64,000 nt of DNA from Natronobacterium haloterrestre (GTDB lineage Archaea; Halobacteriota; Halobacteria; Halobacteriales; Natrialbaceae), in the NCBI RefSeq assembly GCF_900112205.1, contig NZ_FOKW01000008.1, forward strand, positions 1-64,000, written 5' to 3'. Made by a program: the position numbers and the translations under genes. Each line of letters starts with the position of its first letter. Position 1 is the first letter of the stretch. This document shows positions 33,543 to 41,790 of the stretch, piece by piece. The notes under the pieces were generated by a model. It was not told the origin of the DNA and made no database searches. It saw only the letters and a list, made by a program, of their open reading frames with translations.

Positions 33543-33696
33543 AGGGGAGAGGAGTCGTTGGCACCGACGCCGAAAGGAAACCGTTCGCATCGATCGCTCG
33601 AGACGAGACGGAGGTCGTACGTATCGATACGGTCGCACCGATGAGCCAAACTGCAGCCTCGAATCGATCCGCTTCGATCACGACCCGGGGGGAGCC

Positions 33697-34755
33697 ATGC
33701 CACTGATCGACGAGGAAGGAAACCTGTTCGGCGTCGTCAACGTCATCGACGCGCTCGTCGTTCTGCTGGTTCTCGCGGTCGTCGTCGCGGGGGTTGCGGT
33801 CGTCGGCGTCCTGGGGGACGACGAAGACCAAGAACCGGAATCCGACGTGGAGCCGGTCGAGCAGCCGGAGACGAAGTACCTCACGCTCGATCTGGGGCAC
33901 CAGCCCGACTACATCGCCGAACGCGTCGAAGCGGGTGATTCGTTCGCGGTAACCGACGAGGAGTCGAACGTCGACGGGACGTTCTCGATAACGGACGTCC
34001 ACGTTACTTCCACAGTCGACGACGAGCGGAACGCCCACGTCGTCGTTCGGGCGGAGGTCACGGGCGACTACCCCCGAATCGGGACGGACCTCCGGATCGA
34101 GACCGACGAATACGTCACACAGGGCAAAGTGACTGCCCTCGACGACGACGGAACGTCGCTCGAGACGACGACCACGCCGGTCCTGCTCGAGACGACGGTC
34201 TCGGAACGAACGGCTACCGGGATCACCGAGGGCGATACGGTAACGTTTGGAAACCACACCGCGGCAACGATCACGAACGTCCGACTGTACCCGGTCGGGC
34301 CGGACCAGTACCGCGTACTCGTCGGCGCTGACCTGCACACCCACTCGAAAGCGTCGGCGCCGACCTATGCAGGAACGCCAGTATCGACCGGAACCCAGTT
34401 TATCCTGCCGTTCGACGGCTACGAACTCGTCGCCGAGGTGGTCGACCCGGCGACCGACGAACTTCCGGGCGAGCCGTCGACCGCGACCGCCGACGTCGAA
34501 CTCGAGGACGTTCCGCCGGAGATCGCGGACGGGCTCGAGGCGGGACTCACCGAATCCATTCGGGGAGAAACGCTCGCAACGGTGCAGTCGGTCGACCGCG
34601 GGGACGAAGGAAACGTGACGCTAACGGTCGAACTGCAGACACGGCAGACCGAGACCGGGCTGCAGTTCCACGGAGAATCGATCCGTGACGGCGACAGAAT
34701 TATCCTCGATTTCGAAACGACGCTGATCGAGGGAACCGTGACACGACTCGACTGA
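33697..34755 (+). CDS. DUF4330 family membrane-anchored protein
   Basis: The 352-residue protein opens PLIDEEGNLFGVVNVIDALVVLLVLAVVVAGVAVVGVLG: the DUF4330 mark (a D-E-G-x-L-F-G-V-N-D/I-D-A-x-V segment leading into one helix). The external part is acidic and beta-rich, with repeated ED.V/TVTF-type hairpins and a HTHSKASAPTYAGTPVSTGTQF patch. DUF4330 proteins are found near surface polysaccharide or S-layer genes, without known activity. GGGGGGAG lies directly before the ATG at 33697. It ends one base before the next start, so the two genes are likely translationally coupled. Confidence 0.85.
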   Translation: MPLIDEEGNLFGVVNVIDALVVLLVLAVVVAGVAVVGVLGDDEDQEPESDVEPVEQPETKYLTLDLGHQPDYIAERVEAGDSFAVTDEESNVDGTFSITDVHVTSTVDDERNAHVVVRAEVTGDYPRIGTDLRIETDEYVTQGKVTALDDDGTSLETTTTPVLLETTVSERTATGITEGDTVTFGNHTAATITNVRLYPVGPDQYRVLVGADLHTHSKASAPTYAGTPVSTGTQFILPFDGYELVAEVVDPATDELPGEPSTATADVELEDVPPEIADGLEAGLTESIRGETLATVQSVDRGDEGNVTLTVELQTRQTETGLQFHGESIRDGDRIILDFETTLIEGTVTRLD

Positions 34756-34756
34756 T

Positions 34757-35623
34757 ATGCTCGAGAGCGCACGCGAACGATCGACGGCGGTCCGAACGCT
34801 CGACGAGGCAATCGCCCGTGTTCGGACCGCATGGGAGCAGTCACGAGCGGGGTCGATCGTGCGTGGGCGTGGTTCCGGTCCCGGATCGCGGTCCGAATCC
34901 CGCGACTGTGAGTCTGATCAGTCGGAAAAAGCCCATCGACCGGGTCGGTCACGGTCTCCGACCCACGAGCGACTCGAGGCCGTCCGGTCATCGTCGCGGG
35001 TGTGGTCGGTGGGGACGGCCGTGGCGGAACGGGTCCGGACTGCGGGCTCGCAGTCCCGCGTCGCAGCGGCGGGGCGGACGTTGCGTCGATACGTGATGGC
35101 TTCCTCCCTGTATCGATGGCTCACAGCCGAACCGGACCCGGACGTGATCGTGATCGACCTCCGCGAGACGTGGACGGTCGGTCCCGTCATCGCAATACTC
35201 GATCGCGTGGTAGCGACCCTCGAGCGGGGCGTTCCGGGGTCCGCCGCCGTCGCCACGGGAGAGGATGCCGCCGCGGTCGTTCGTGGGCGTCCGATCGCGG
35301 TGCTTTCGATGCTGGTACTTCCGGTCGTCGCGCTGTCCGCGATAACCAGTGCGCTCGCCGCGTCACTGACGGCGAGCTCGTTCGCCATCCACCTCGTCGC
35401 CGCCGTGCTCTCGGCGCTGGGCACTCGTTCGGAGCGGAGCTTGGCGGAACTCCGGGAGACGCGTCTCGGTCGGCTGCTCGTTGCTGCGTTCGAACCGCCG
35501 GAACCACCGGCCTCCGCTCGAGAGACCGACGAGCCGACTGCACCCCTGTCGTCGAAGGAGGCGCTGACGAACGGTTCGGACGAAGACGAGACGACGAACG
35601 AACCGACTGACGAACGGCGGTGA
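34757..35623 (+). CDS. Uncharacterised membrane protein downstream of DUF4330
   Basis: The 288-residue product is Arg/Ser-rich and probably disordered over its first 110 residues, then has DPDVIVIDLRETWTVGPVIAILDRV, a two-helix hairpin near 185-235 (RPIAVLSMLVLPVVALSAITSALAA; FAIHLVAAVLSALG) and an acidic tail. The order with DUF4330 is a conserved haloarchaeal pairing in my recollection, but no function is known. It starts one base after the DUF4330 stop. Confidence 0.72.
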   Translation: MLESARERSTAVRTLDEAIARVRTAWEQSRAGSIVRGRGSGPGSRSESRDCESDQSEKAHRPGRSRSPTHERLEAVRSSSRVWSVGTAVAERVRTAGSQSRVAAAGRTLRRYVMASSLYRWLTAEPDPDVIVIDLRETWTVGPVIAILDRVVATLERGVPGSAAVATGEDAAAVVRGRPIAVLSMLVLPVVALSAITSALAASLTASSFAIHLVAAVLSALGTRSERSLAELRETRLGRLLVAAFEPPEPPASARETDEPTAPLSSKEALTNGSDEDETTNEPTDERR

Positions 35624-35641
35624 CGACGCTCCGACCGGTAG

Positions 35642-35676
35642 GCGGTTTCCCCAAGACCGTACGAGCGGGAAACCGC
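35642..35676. repeat. Inverted repeat GCGGTTTCCC / GGGAAACCGC
   Basis: Perfect 10-bp arms (35642-35651 and 35667-35676) are separated by 15 nt. It follows the stop at 35623 by 18 nt and precedes the first ORB-like element. It may form a transcript-ending hairpin or a protein-binding site at the edge of the origin region; no T-run follows, so it does not look like an archaeal terminator. Confidence 0.6.
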
Positions 35677-35714
35677 TGGTCGGATGCACGAGGTATCCAT
35701 CGGTGGGGGAGAGT

Positions 35715-35735
35715 GGATTTCGTGTGCTTTTGGGG
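35715..35735 (+). repeat. ORB-like element 1
   Basis: GGATTTCGTGTGCTTTTGGGG carries the common core GATTTCGTGTGCTTTT and a 3' G-run, as ORB elements of archaeal origins do. Confidence 0.75.
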
Positions 35736-35962
35736 TCTGTCGCCAGGGGGTCGAAACGGCTTCCGACCGTCGGGCTATTCCAGTTGACTGTCGCGGGTTC
35801 GACTGCAACTACGATTTCACTCTGGTCGGTCGACCGAAACGGATCAACGACGGGGACGGAACGTGAATGCCCTTGTCCACTCCAAGTTTCCACGGGTCGC
35901 AAGCGTCGGCTACCCCTTCGCACACGATGACTCTCCCCCTAGACAGCGGAGGGGGAAGGGGA

Positions 35963-35987
35963 GGGGATTTCGTGTGCTTTTTGCCCC
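35963..35987 (+). repeat. ORB-like element 2
   Basis: The core GATTTCGTGTGCTTTT is exact, preceded by GGG and followed by TGCCCCC. A purine-rich GGGGGAAGGGGAGGGG stretch lies directly upstream (35950-35967). Confidence 0.75.
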
Positions 35988-36082
35988 CGAAGGGGATCGG
36001 GTAGGGTGGATCCTCGAGCCCGCTTTGCGGCATGGACATCCTCGGAACGAAGCGGGGGAGACGAGAGATACTGACGGAGAGT

Positions 36083-36100
36083 AGGTTTCGTGTGCTTTCG
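36083..36100 (+). repeat. ORB-like element 3
   Basis: AGGTTTCGTGTGCTTTCG shares 13 consecutive bases (TTTCGTGTGCTTT) with the other copies. It is the copy nearest to the orc gene, 125 nt before its ATG. Confidence 0.7.
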
Positions 36101-36193
36101 AACAGGGAATGTACGAATCCCCAGATAGAGCGGGTCTCAGCAGCAATATTACTCTACGGGATTAGCAGACGAAGCCGACGAAAAGAGGTTTTA

Positions 36194-36203
36194 AGTTTAT
36201 GCA
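36194..36203 (+). promoter_or_regulatory. TATA-like box for the orc1/cdc6 gene
   Basis: AGTTTATGCA-type sequence (AAGTTTATGC) lies 22-31 nt before the ATG at 36225. The promoter looks intact although the gene carries a nonsense codon. Confidence 0.5.
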
Positions 36204-36224
36204 GTAACTGGTCGTGAGTACCGA

Positions 36225-37421
36225 ATGTCTGGCCCGTTTAGTGATCTTACGGAGACTATTTTTACCGACAAATCGGTCCTCAGCGAGAGCTACCAGCCGG
36301 AAGAGATCCTCGAACGGGACGAAGAGATCGAAGCGTTCAGTCACGCGCTCCAGGACGTGCTGTTCGGCCGGGAGCCCGAGAACATCTTCCTCTATGGAAA
36401 AGCCGGACTCGGGAAAACTGCCGTCACCACGTACATGATGGAGGAGTTGAAGGCCGAAGTCGACGTTCGGGAGGAGGCGGACGACCTGCACGTCCACGAG
36501 ATCAACTGCAACGGCAAGACGCTGTTCATGGTCGTTCGACGGCTCGTCAACGAACTGTTGCCGCCGGACGCGAGTCCGTTCCCCAAGCGCGGACTCGGTA
36601 CCGGGGACGCCTTCGATGAACTCTACAGCCAGCTCGACCGGCTCGGCGGCACCCACCTGATCGTCTTCGACGAGATCGATCACCTGGACGACGTCGATAC
36701 GCTGCTCTACGAACTCCCTCGAGCGCGCTCGAACGGCCACATCACTGATTCGCTGGTCGGAATCATCGGCATCAGCAACAACTACACGTTCCGCCAGTCG
36801 CTGTCGGCGAAGGTCAAGGACACGCTCATGGAGACCGAGATCTCGTTCAGCCCGTACGACGCGGGAGAACTCCGGACGATCCTCCGCGACCGGGCCGATC
36901 GGGCATTCGTCGACGGCGCGTGCGACGACTCCGCGATCGCGAAGGCTGCGGCACTGTCTGCTCAGGACATGGGAAACGCGCGCTAGGCGATCGACCTGTT
37001 ACGCGTCGGGGCCGAAGTCGCCGAGCGCGAGGGCCACGAGGTCGTCGACGACTCGCATATCGAGGACGCACGAACGCTCGTCCAGCGGGGCCGGCTGCGA
37101 AACAAGATCCGCGATCAGACCGAACACGCCCAGTACATCCTCGAGACGATCGCAAAACTCGAGGAACGAGGGGAGGTCCCGGCTCGATCGAAGGAGATCC
37201 AGGAGGGGTACGAGCGGGTCGCGGACGCCTATGGGGCGACCCCGCTGACGACCCTGAAGAGCATTCAGGATCACCTCTCGGATCTACACATGCTCGGCTT
37301 TCTGGTCCGTCACGAGCGGAACAAGGGTCTCAGCGGCGGCCAGTACTACGAGTACGAACTGGACCTCGATCCGGCGATCGTCCTCGAGACGAGGGAGGAG
37401 ATCGTCAAGGCCGCCGACTGA
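36225..37421 (+). pseudogene. orc: Orc1/Cdc6 replication initiator interrupted by an amber codon
   Basis: The full-length frame is 398 codons with one internal stop, TAG at 36984-36986. Before it: the N-terminal initiator motif (ERDEEIEAFSHAL), Walker A GKAGLGKT (58-65), Walker B LIVFDEID, sensor 1 (GISNN) and the sensor-2 GNAR. After it the frame continues intact: AIDLLRVGAEVAEREG, DDSHIEDAR, and a winged helix (PLTTLKSIQDHLSDLHMLGFL, YYEYELDLDP). The position is normally Gln, so a single CAG to TAG change explains it. The truncated 253-residue product would keep the ATPase but lose the DNA-binding domain. ORB-like elements on both sides mark it as the initiator of this origin. Confidence 0.88.
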
Positions 37422-37434
37422 AAGCACACGAAAT
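37421..37434 (-). repeat. ORB-like element 4 (inverted)
   Basis: On the minus strand it reads GATTTCGTGTGCTTT. It begins at the last base of the orc stop codon, inverted relative to the upstream three. Confidence 0.75.
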
Positions 37435-37520
37435 CTACTCTCTTTCTACTCTATTCTGCCTCTCCCTCTCTACTCTACTCTACTCTAATCTGCCTCTCCC
37501 TCTCTTTCTCTCCGCTGGCC
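37434..37520 (+). repeat. Polypyrimidine tract in the origin region
   Basis: Almost every base here is C or T (repeats of CTCTA, TCTACTC and CTCTCCCTCT). No coding sense is visible. It lies between the two inverted ORB-like elements, where strand asymmetry or easy melting could matter. Confidence 0.7.
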
Positions 37521-37646
37521 CCCCTCGTCCCCGTTTAGCGATCAGGTAGCCGTCCTCTTGTCCAGCTTTTTCGATCTACTGGTCGTCTCCTCTCTGCCCC
37601 CATTTTCTTCTCCTCACTTCCCTTCCCAACACTGGAGCACACGTGC

Positions 37647-37664
37647 GAAAAGCACACGAAATCC
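37647..37664 (-). repeat. ORB-like element 5 (inverted)
   Basis: On the minus strand it reads GGATTTCGTGTGCTTTTC, an exact match to the core of elements 1 and 2 including the leading GG. Confidence 0.75.
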
Positions 37665-38064
37665 ACTCTCTCACCCCCATCTAGCGGAGTGAATGCCGTA
37701 ACCCAGTCGTATCGCGTTAGTCACGAACTACACGGCACGCTGAGTCCGGAGTTGCCGTGATTCGGGCGGTGTCCAGTATCCGCGACCGAACCGACTCACC
37801 GCTCGAGAGCACCGGATACGTCGCCCATAATAATGGGTTCGCTCCCCTTTGGCACTGGTATACATGTCACTCCCGCGGGCCGTCCGCCGACGCCTGCGCC
37901 GGATCGGGGTCGACGGGAGCCGGCCGAAACCGTGGCCGCTCCGCTGTGACCGACCACAGGGAAGTTCACTCCGCTCGCGATTCACGAACTCGAGTTCCCC
38001 CGCGTTCGGGGTCGTGCCGGCCGGTACGATCGGGGGGGTTCAGTGGGGGGAACGCGGCCTCGAG
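37665..38064. other. Intergenic region before the 13-repeat protein
   Basis: This 400-nt stretch holds no convincing gene. The reading frame of the next gene is open back to 37849 but the extra residues are Arg/Pro/Ser-rich without conserved character. CCCATAATAATGGG (37827-37840) is a 6-bp-arm inverted repeat that includes an AT-rich centre and might be a promoter element. Confidence 0.4.
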
Positions 38065-40860
38065 ATGAGTCCCGGGGCCGCCGTCGCGGTCGGCCTCCTG
38101 TTGTTCGCGGGCGTGGCCGTCGTCGTCGCGGCGCTCACCGGGGGAAGACCCACGAGTGGAAGCGGGGACCCCGACAGCCGAGAGACGAACAGGAAAGATG
38201 CCGAACCCGCGGCCGATGCCGACACTGAAACCCTCCCGTCGTCCGATCACCCGCCGATTCCCGACGAGGGCGCACGGGTCGCGCTCTTCCGCGAGGACGG
38301 TGACTGGATCTGGCGGGTGTTCCACCTCGAGGCGCTCGGCGAGAGTTCGTCGGGAGCCACGACCCAGTCGGCGGCTACTGCACGGATCGAGCGGGTGCAG
38401 GAAGCCGCCGACGGCGCTCGAGTGCGGGAACTGACCGAGGGCGAGGAGGCCTTCCGCGTATATGCGGACGGCGACGGCCGCTGGCAGTGGGACCTGATCC
38501 GGGCCGACGGGCACCGAGTCGGAACGAACGCCACCGAGTACGACGAGCGGAGCGCTGCGACGGAGGCAGTGGCCGGTCTACAGGATCACGGGCCCGATTC
38601 CGATTGCATCGCGGTCGAACGGGCAGCGTTCGCGATCGACGACCATCACGACGGGTGGCACTGGCGGTTAGTCGACGACGAACGCGAGTCACTGGCCGAA
38701 AGCGCCGACGGCTACAGGAGTCCGGAGGAGGCCGAGCGCGCTGCACAGACCTTTGTCGAGGAGAGCGCGGCGGCGCGGTTCCCGGAACTCGAGGCCGAGA
38801 CGGACGAACTCGAGGCAGAGATGGACGGTTCGGGAGCAGCGGTCGGCATCGAACTGTACGAGCCGAGCGACGATGGGACGGACAAAGGCGACGATCGCAG
38901 CGAAGGCGAGGCTGACAGCGAAGGCGATACAGGCGGCAACTGGTCCTGGCGCATCGTCGACGACGTCGACGAAGTGGTCGCCGACGGAACGACTGCGTTC
39001 GACGGACGAAAATCCGCCGAGGACGAGGCGATGGCGGTCCTCGAGTCCCTCGAGGAAGCGGCGGTGACCGTTGCCGGACGGCCGGCATACGAACGATATC
39101 GGACGGACGCGGGCGACCGCTACCGCTGGCGGTGGCGACTCGTCGACGAAACCGACCGGGTCGTCGCTCGCTCGACGGGAGCCGACTCCGAAACGGGAAC
39201 GCGACGGGCGGTCGACCGGTTCGCGGAGGCGGCCCCGGACGCACCGATCCGAGAGATCGACGGGGCGGTCTACGAAGTCCATCCCGCGACCGATGACGGC
39301 GAGACCGACGCCGATCGTGCGGCCGCGGAGGAAGGCTCGAGGGGGCCGTCGGAACACCGCGATTCCGCCCCCGAACCGGAGGGGGAAGCCGTCGCGGACG
39401 GTGCCGGACTCGAGGTGGACGACGCGGACCCGGAGCCATCGACGACGGGCGGCAGACGGTGGCGCTGGCGTCTCGTGGTCGAAGGCCGGGACGTCGTCGC
39501 CGCGAGCCCGCGGGACTACGACGATCCGGAGACGGCGACGGAGACCATCGACCGAATCCGGGCACAGGCCAACGACGCCGAGGTCACCGAGTTCGAAAGC
39601 GCCGCGTTCCGTGTCTACGAGAGCGCGGCCGGTGAGTGGCGCTGGCGGTTGCTCGACGAGCAGGGGGCGGTCCTGGCCGACAGCACCGCGGAACACGACA
39701 CCCGGAACGAGGCAGCCGAGGCGATGCTGACGCTCAAGGAGCAAGCGCCCGACGCCGACGTGATCGAGATCGAAACGGCCGCGTTCGAACTGTTCGCCTC
39801 GGACGGGGAGTGGCGCTGGCGGCTGATCGACAGCGCCGGACGCTGCGTCGCCGAGGCCCCGTCCACCTATCCCGACCGTGCGGGCGCCCGCGAAGCGCTG
39901 GATCGTGTGCGGGACCATCTGGAGGCCGACGCCCGAACGATGGACGGCCCGGTCTTCGAACCGTACGCGGACGGCGACTGGTACTGGCGGTTCGTCCTGC
40001 CGACGGGCCAACCGCTCGCCGTCGCCGCCTCCGGGCGTTCGACCCGGGACGACCTCCTCGAGGCCCTCTCGGACCTGCGGGAGACGGCGGCCACCGCCCA
40101 GAGCTACTCGACCGGAGCGACGACGGTCCAACTCTCCTGCGGCGACGGGTGGCGCTGGCGGGTTCTGGATCGCGACCGCGACACTGTCGTCGAATCGGCC
40201 GGCGTCTACGCCGACCGCGAGGCGGCGCGGCGGGCCGTCGACGTCCTCGAGCGCACTGGGACGGACGCGCCGGTGTTCACGGCCGCGGAGCCCGTGATCT
40301 CGCTCGAGCGGATCGACGGGACCGACAGTAGCGCCGATACTGATGGCGAAAGCGAGGGAGAAGACCGCCGACGCTGGCGGTGGCGACTCCTCGACGCCGA
40401 CCGAAACGAGGTCGCGGTCGGTACGGAGTCACTCGCTCGAGCCACCGTCCCGGATGCGATCGAGGAAGTTCGCAGGCTCGCGCCGCAGGCCGACCGGATC
40501 GACGTCTCCGGCACGTCGTTCGATCTCGTTGCAGACGAGGGGCGCTGGCGGTGGCGATTCCTCGACGAGGGGAACACCCCGATCGCGACCGGGACCGTCC
40601 GCTACGAGTCGAAGGGCGCGGCCCGGGCGGCGATCGACGAGGTCCGTGGTTCCCTCGAGAGTGCGAACGTGTTCGAACTCGAGGGTGGAACGTTCGAACT
40701 CTACGAGGGAGGCGGCGAGTGGGGGTGGCGGCTGGTCGACGAGTGCGGGGAGACGCTGCTCGAAAGCACGGAGACCTACGAGACGCGTGCGGCCGCACAC
40801 GAGGCGCTGGCGGCAGTACGGGCACACACGCCCCAGGGCGAGGTAACGGTCGTCGAGTGA
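38065..40860 (+). CDS. Membrane-anchored protein with 13 DUF1508-like repeats
   Basis: The 931-residue protein has one N-terminal helix (AVAVGLLLFAGVAVVVAALTGG, about 5-26), an acidic linker, then 13 units of about 60-75 residues. Each unit holds a W-x-W core (DWIWRVF, RWQWDLI, GWHWRLV, NWSWRIV, RWRWRLV twice, EWRWRLL, EWRWRLI, DWYWRFV, GWRWRVL, RWRWRLL, RWRWRFL, EWGWRLV), followed by a turn, a G/S-x-x-Y strand and an A-rich helix. This is the DUF1508 (YegP/HVO_2922-like) beta-alpha unit, normally present in one or two copies. Acidic inserts separate some units. The start is ATG 38065, after a GGGGGG-rich leader. Its role is unknown; an extended repeat rod or multivalent binder is my inference. 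Confidence 0.85.
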   Translation: MSPGAAVAVGLLLFAGVAVVVAALTGGRPTSGSGDPDSRETNRKDAEPAADADTETLPSSDHPPIPDEGARVALFREDGDWIWRVFHLEALGESSSGATTQSAATARIERVQEAADGARVRELTEGEEAFRVYADGDGRWQWDLIRADGHRVGTNATEYDERSAATEAVAGLQDHGPDSDCIAVERAAFAIDDHHDGWHWRLVDDERESLAESADGYRSPEEAERAAQTFVEESAAARFPELEAETDELEAEMDGSGAAVGIELYEPSDDGTDKGDDRSEGEADSEGDTGGNWSWRIVDDVDEVVADGTTAFDGRKSAEDEAMAVLESLEEAAVTVAGRPAYERYRTDAGDRYRWRWRLVDETDRVVARSTGADSETGTRRAVDRFAEAAPDAPIREIDGAVYEVHPATDDGETDADRAAAEEGSRGPSEHRDSAPEPEGEAVADGAGLEVDDADPEPSTTGGRRWRWRLVVEGRDVVAASPRDYDDPETATETIDRIRAQANDAEVTEFESAAFRVYESAAGEWRWRLLDEQGAVLADSTAEHDTRNEAAEAMLTLKEQAPDADVIEIETAAFELFASDGEWRWRLIDSAGRCVAEAPSTYPDRAGAREALDRVRDHLEADARTMDGPVFEPYADGDWYWRFVLPTGQPLAVAASGRSTRDDLLEALSDLRETAATAQSYSTGATTVQLSCGDGWRWRVLDRDRDTVVESAGVYADREAARRAVDVLERTGTDAPVFTAAEPVISLERIDGTDSSADTDGESEGEDRRRWRWRLLDADRNEVAVGTESLARATVPDAIEEVRRLAPQADRIDVSGTSFDLVADEGRWRWRFLDEGNTPIATGTVRYESKGAARAAIDEVRGSLESANVFELEGGTFELYEGGGEWGWRLVDECGETLLESTETYETRAAAHEALAAVRAHTPQGEVTVVE

Positions 40861-40894
40861 AACCCAAACGGCGTTCCGGAAGCGGGCGGGCGGC

Positions 40895-41689
40895 TCAGAA
40901 CGGGAACAGCGACTCGGCCTCGAGGTCGCGCTCGAGCAGTTCGATCTCGTGACCGTCCTGATCCTTCGTAAACGCGTACATGTTATCGTTGCTCTCGGGG
41001 TCCCGGTAGTCCGGCGCTTCGCGTTCGACGAGCGTCTCCCAGTCCTCGGCGAGGTCGTCGACGCGGACACAGAGATGCCCCCAGGCGTCGCCCATGTCGT
41101 AGGTGCGGCCGTCGTAGTTGTAGGTGAGTTCGACCGACATCGCCTCGTCGGCGGCGTCGCGGGGCTCGACGAAGTAGTTCGCGAAGGTGTCGGCCTCCCA
41201 GCGGCCGACCTCGTCGTACTCGAACTTGCGGGTCCAGAAGCCAAGCGCCTCGTCGGCGTCCTCGACGCGGATCATGGTGTGATCGAGCGACCACAGCGCG
41301 CCCTCGTCGGGGTCGCGCTGGACGATCTCGATCTCGTGGCCGTCGGGGTCTTTCACGAACGCGTAGCGCCCGCCACAGGACTCGGGGTCCCGGTAGTCCT
41401 CGACGCCCTCGTCCATCAGCTGCTCGTAGTACGCTTCGAGTTCGCCCTCGGGGACGCGGACCGCAACGTGCCCCCAGGCGTCGCCGAGTTCGACGTCCTC
41501 GCCCTCGTTGTGGGTCAACTCGAGCATCGCGCCCTCCTCGTGCATGTCCTCCGGCCCGAGGTAGACGATGGTGAAGCCGTCGCCCTCGTAGCGGTCCTTT
41601 TCCTCGTACTCGAGGTGGGTCCGGTACCAGTCGAGCGACTCCTCGAGGTCCGAGACGCGCAGCATAACGTGGTCGAGCGTTCCGTCCAT
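40895..41689 (-). CDS. Tandem VOC (glyoxalase-like) domain protein
   Basis: The 264-residue protein has two homologous vicinal-oxygen-chelate domains: LDHVMLRVSDLEESLDWYRTHLEYE... and LDHTMIRVEDADEALGFWTRKFEYD.... Each ends with D-P-D/x-G-HEIE (DPDGHEIEIVQRD; DQDGHEIELLERD), which supplies the Glu metal ligand, and each starts with a His ligand. This arrangement fits a monomeric two-domain glyoxalase I or dioxygenase. Without glutathione in haloarchaea, the thiol cofactor would be gamma-Glu-Cys if it is a glyoxalase. Start ATG 41689 because conservation begins there. It is convergent with the repeat-protein gene. Confidence 0.88.
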   Translation of the reverse strand: MDGTLDHVMLRVSDLEESLDWYRTHLEYEEKDRYEGDGFTIVYLGPEDMHEEGAMLELTHNEGEDVELGDAWGHVAVRVPEGELEAYYEQLMDEGVEDYRDPESCGGRYAFVKDPDGHEIEIVQRDPDEGALWSLDHTMIRVEDADEALGFWTRKFEYDEVGRWEADTFANYFVEPRDAADEAMSVELTYNYDGRTYDMGDAWGHLCVRVDDLAEDWETLVEREAPDYRDPESNDNMYAFTKDQDGHEIELLERDLEAESLFPF

Positions 41690-41753
41690 ATCCGTCGAAA
41701 CGCCCGGAAATAGCAAAAGGGTGGCGGAACCGGCGGATTGCCGGGCATTCACC

Positions 41754-41788
41754 GGTTGCCGGCTGTCGGTTGCCGGTTGCCGGTTGCC
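41754..41788 (+). repeat. 7-bp tandem repeat GGTTGCC, five copies
   Basis: Units at 41754, 41768, 41775 and 41782 are identical and the one at 41761 (GGCTGTC) is degenerate. It lies between the VOC and NhaC genes and ends 2 nt from the antiporter's stop codon. No coding role is visible. Confidence 0.85.
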
Positions 41789-41790
41789 GG

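Larger units (their letters stand above)
35715..37664. other. Chromosomal replication-origin region with disrupted orc1/cdc6
   Basis: An orc1/cdc6 gene is surrounded by five copies of one element: three upstream on the plus strand (35715, 35963, 36083) and two downstream on the minus strand (37421, 37647). Orc gene plus flanking inverted ORB elements is the standard haloarchaeal origin layout, each origin using its own ORB family. The upstream 600 nt are otherwise non-coding, G-rich on the plus strand beside the first two elements, and AT-richer from about 36140 to 36215, just before the gene, where unwinding could begin. The nonsense codon in the gene suggests that the origin is inactive or depends on another Orc. 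Confidence 0.8.

Noticed and set aside
36984-36986. Pyrrolysine or programmed readthrough at the orc amber codon
   Set aside because: No Pyl genes are seen, and the codon is placed where Gln is standard, so a nonsense mutation is simpler. Readthrough cannot be excluded without data.
37849-38064. Longer N-terminus for the 13-repeat protein
   Set aside because: The extra 72 residues are Arg/Pro/Ser-rich without motif, while a proper transmembrane start begins at ATG 38065.
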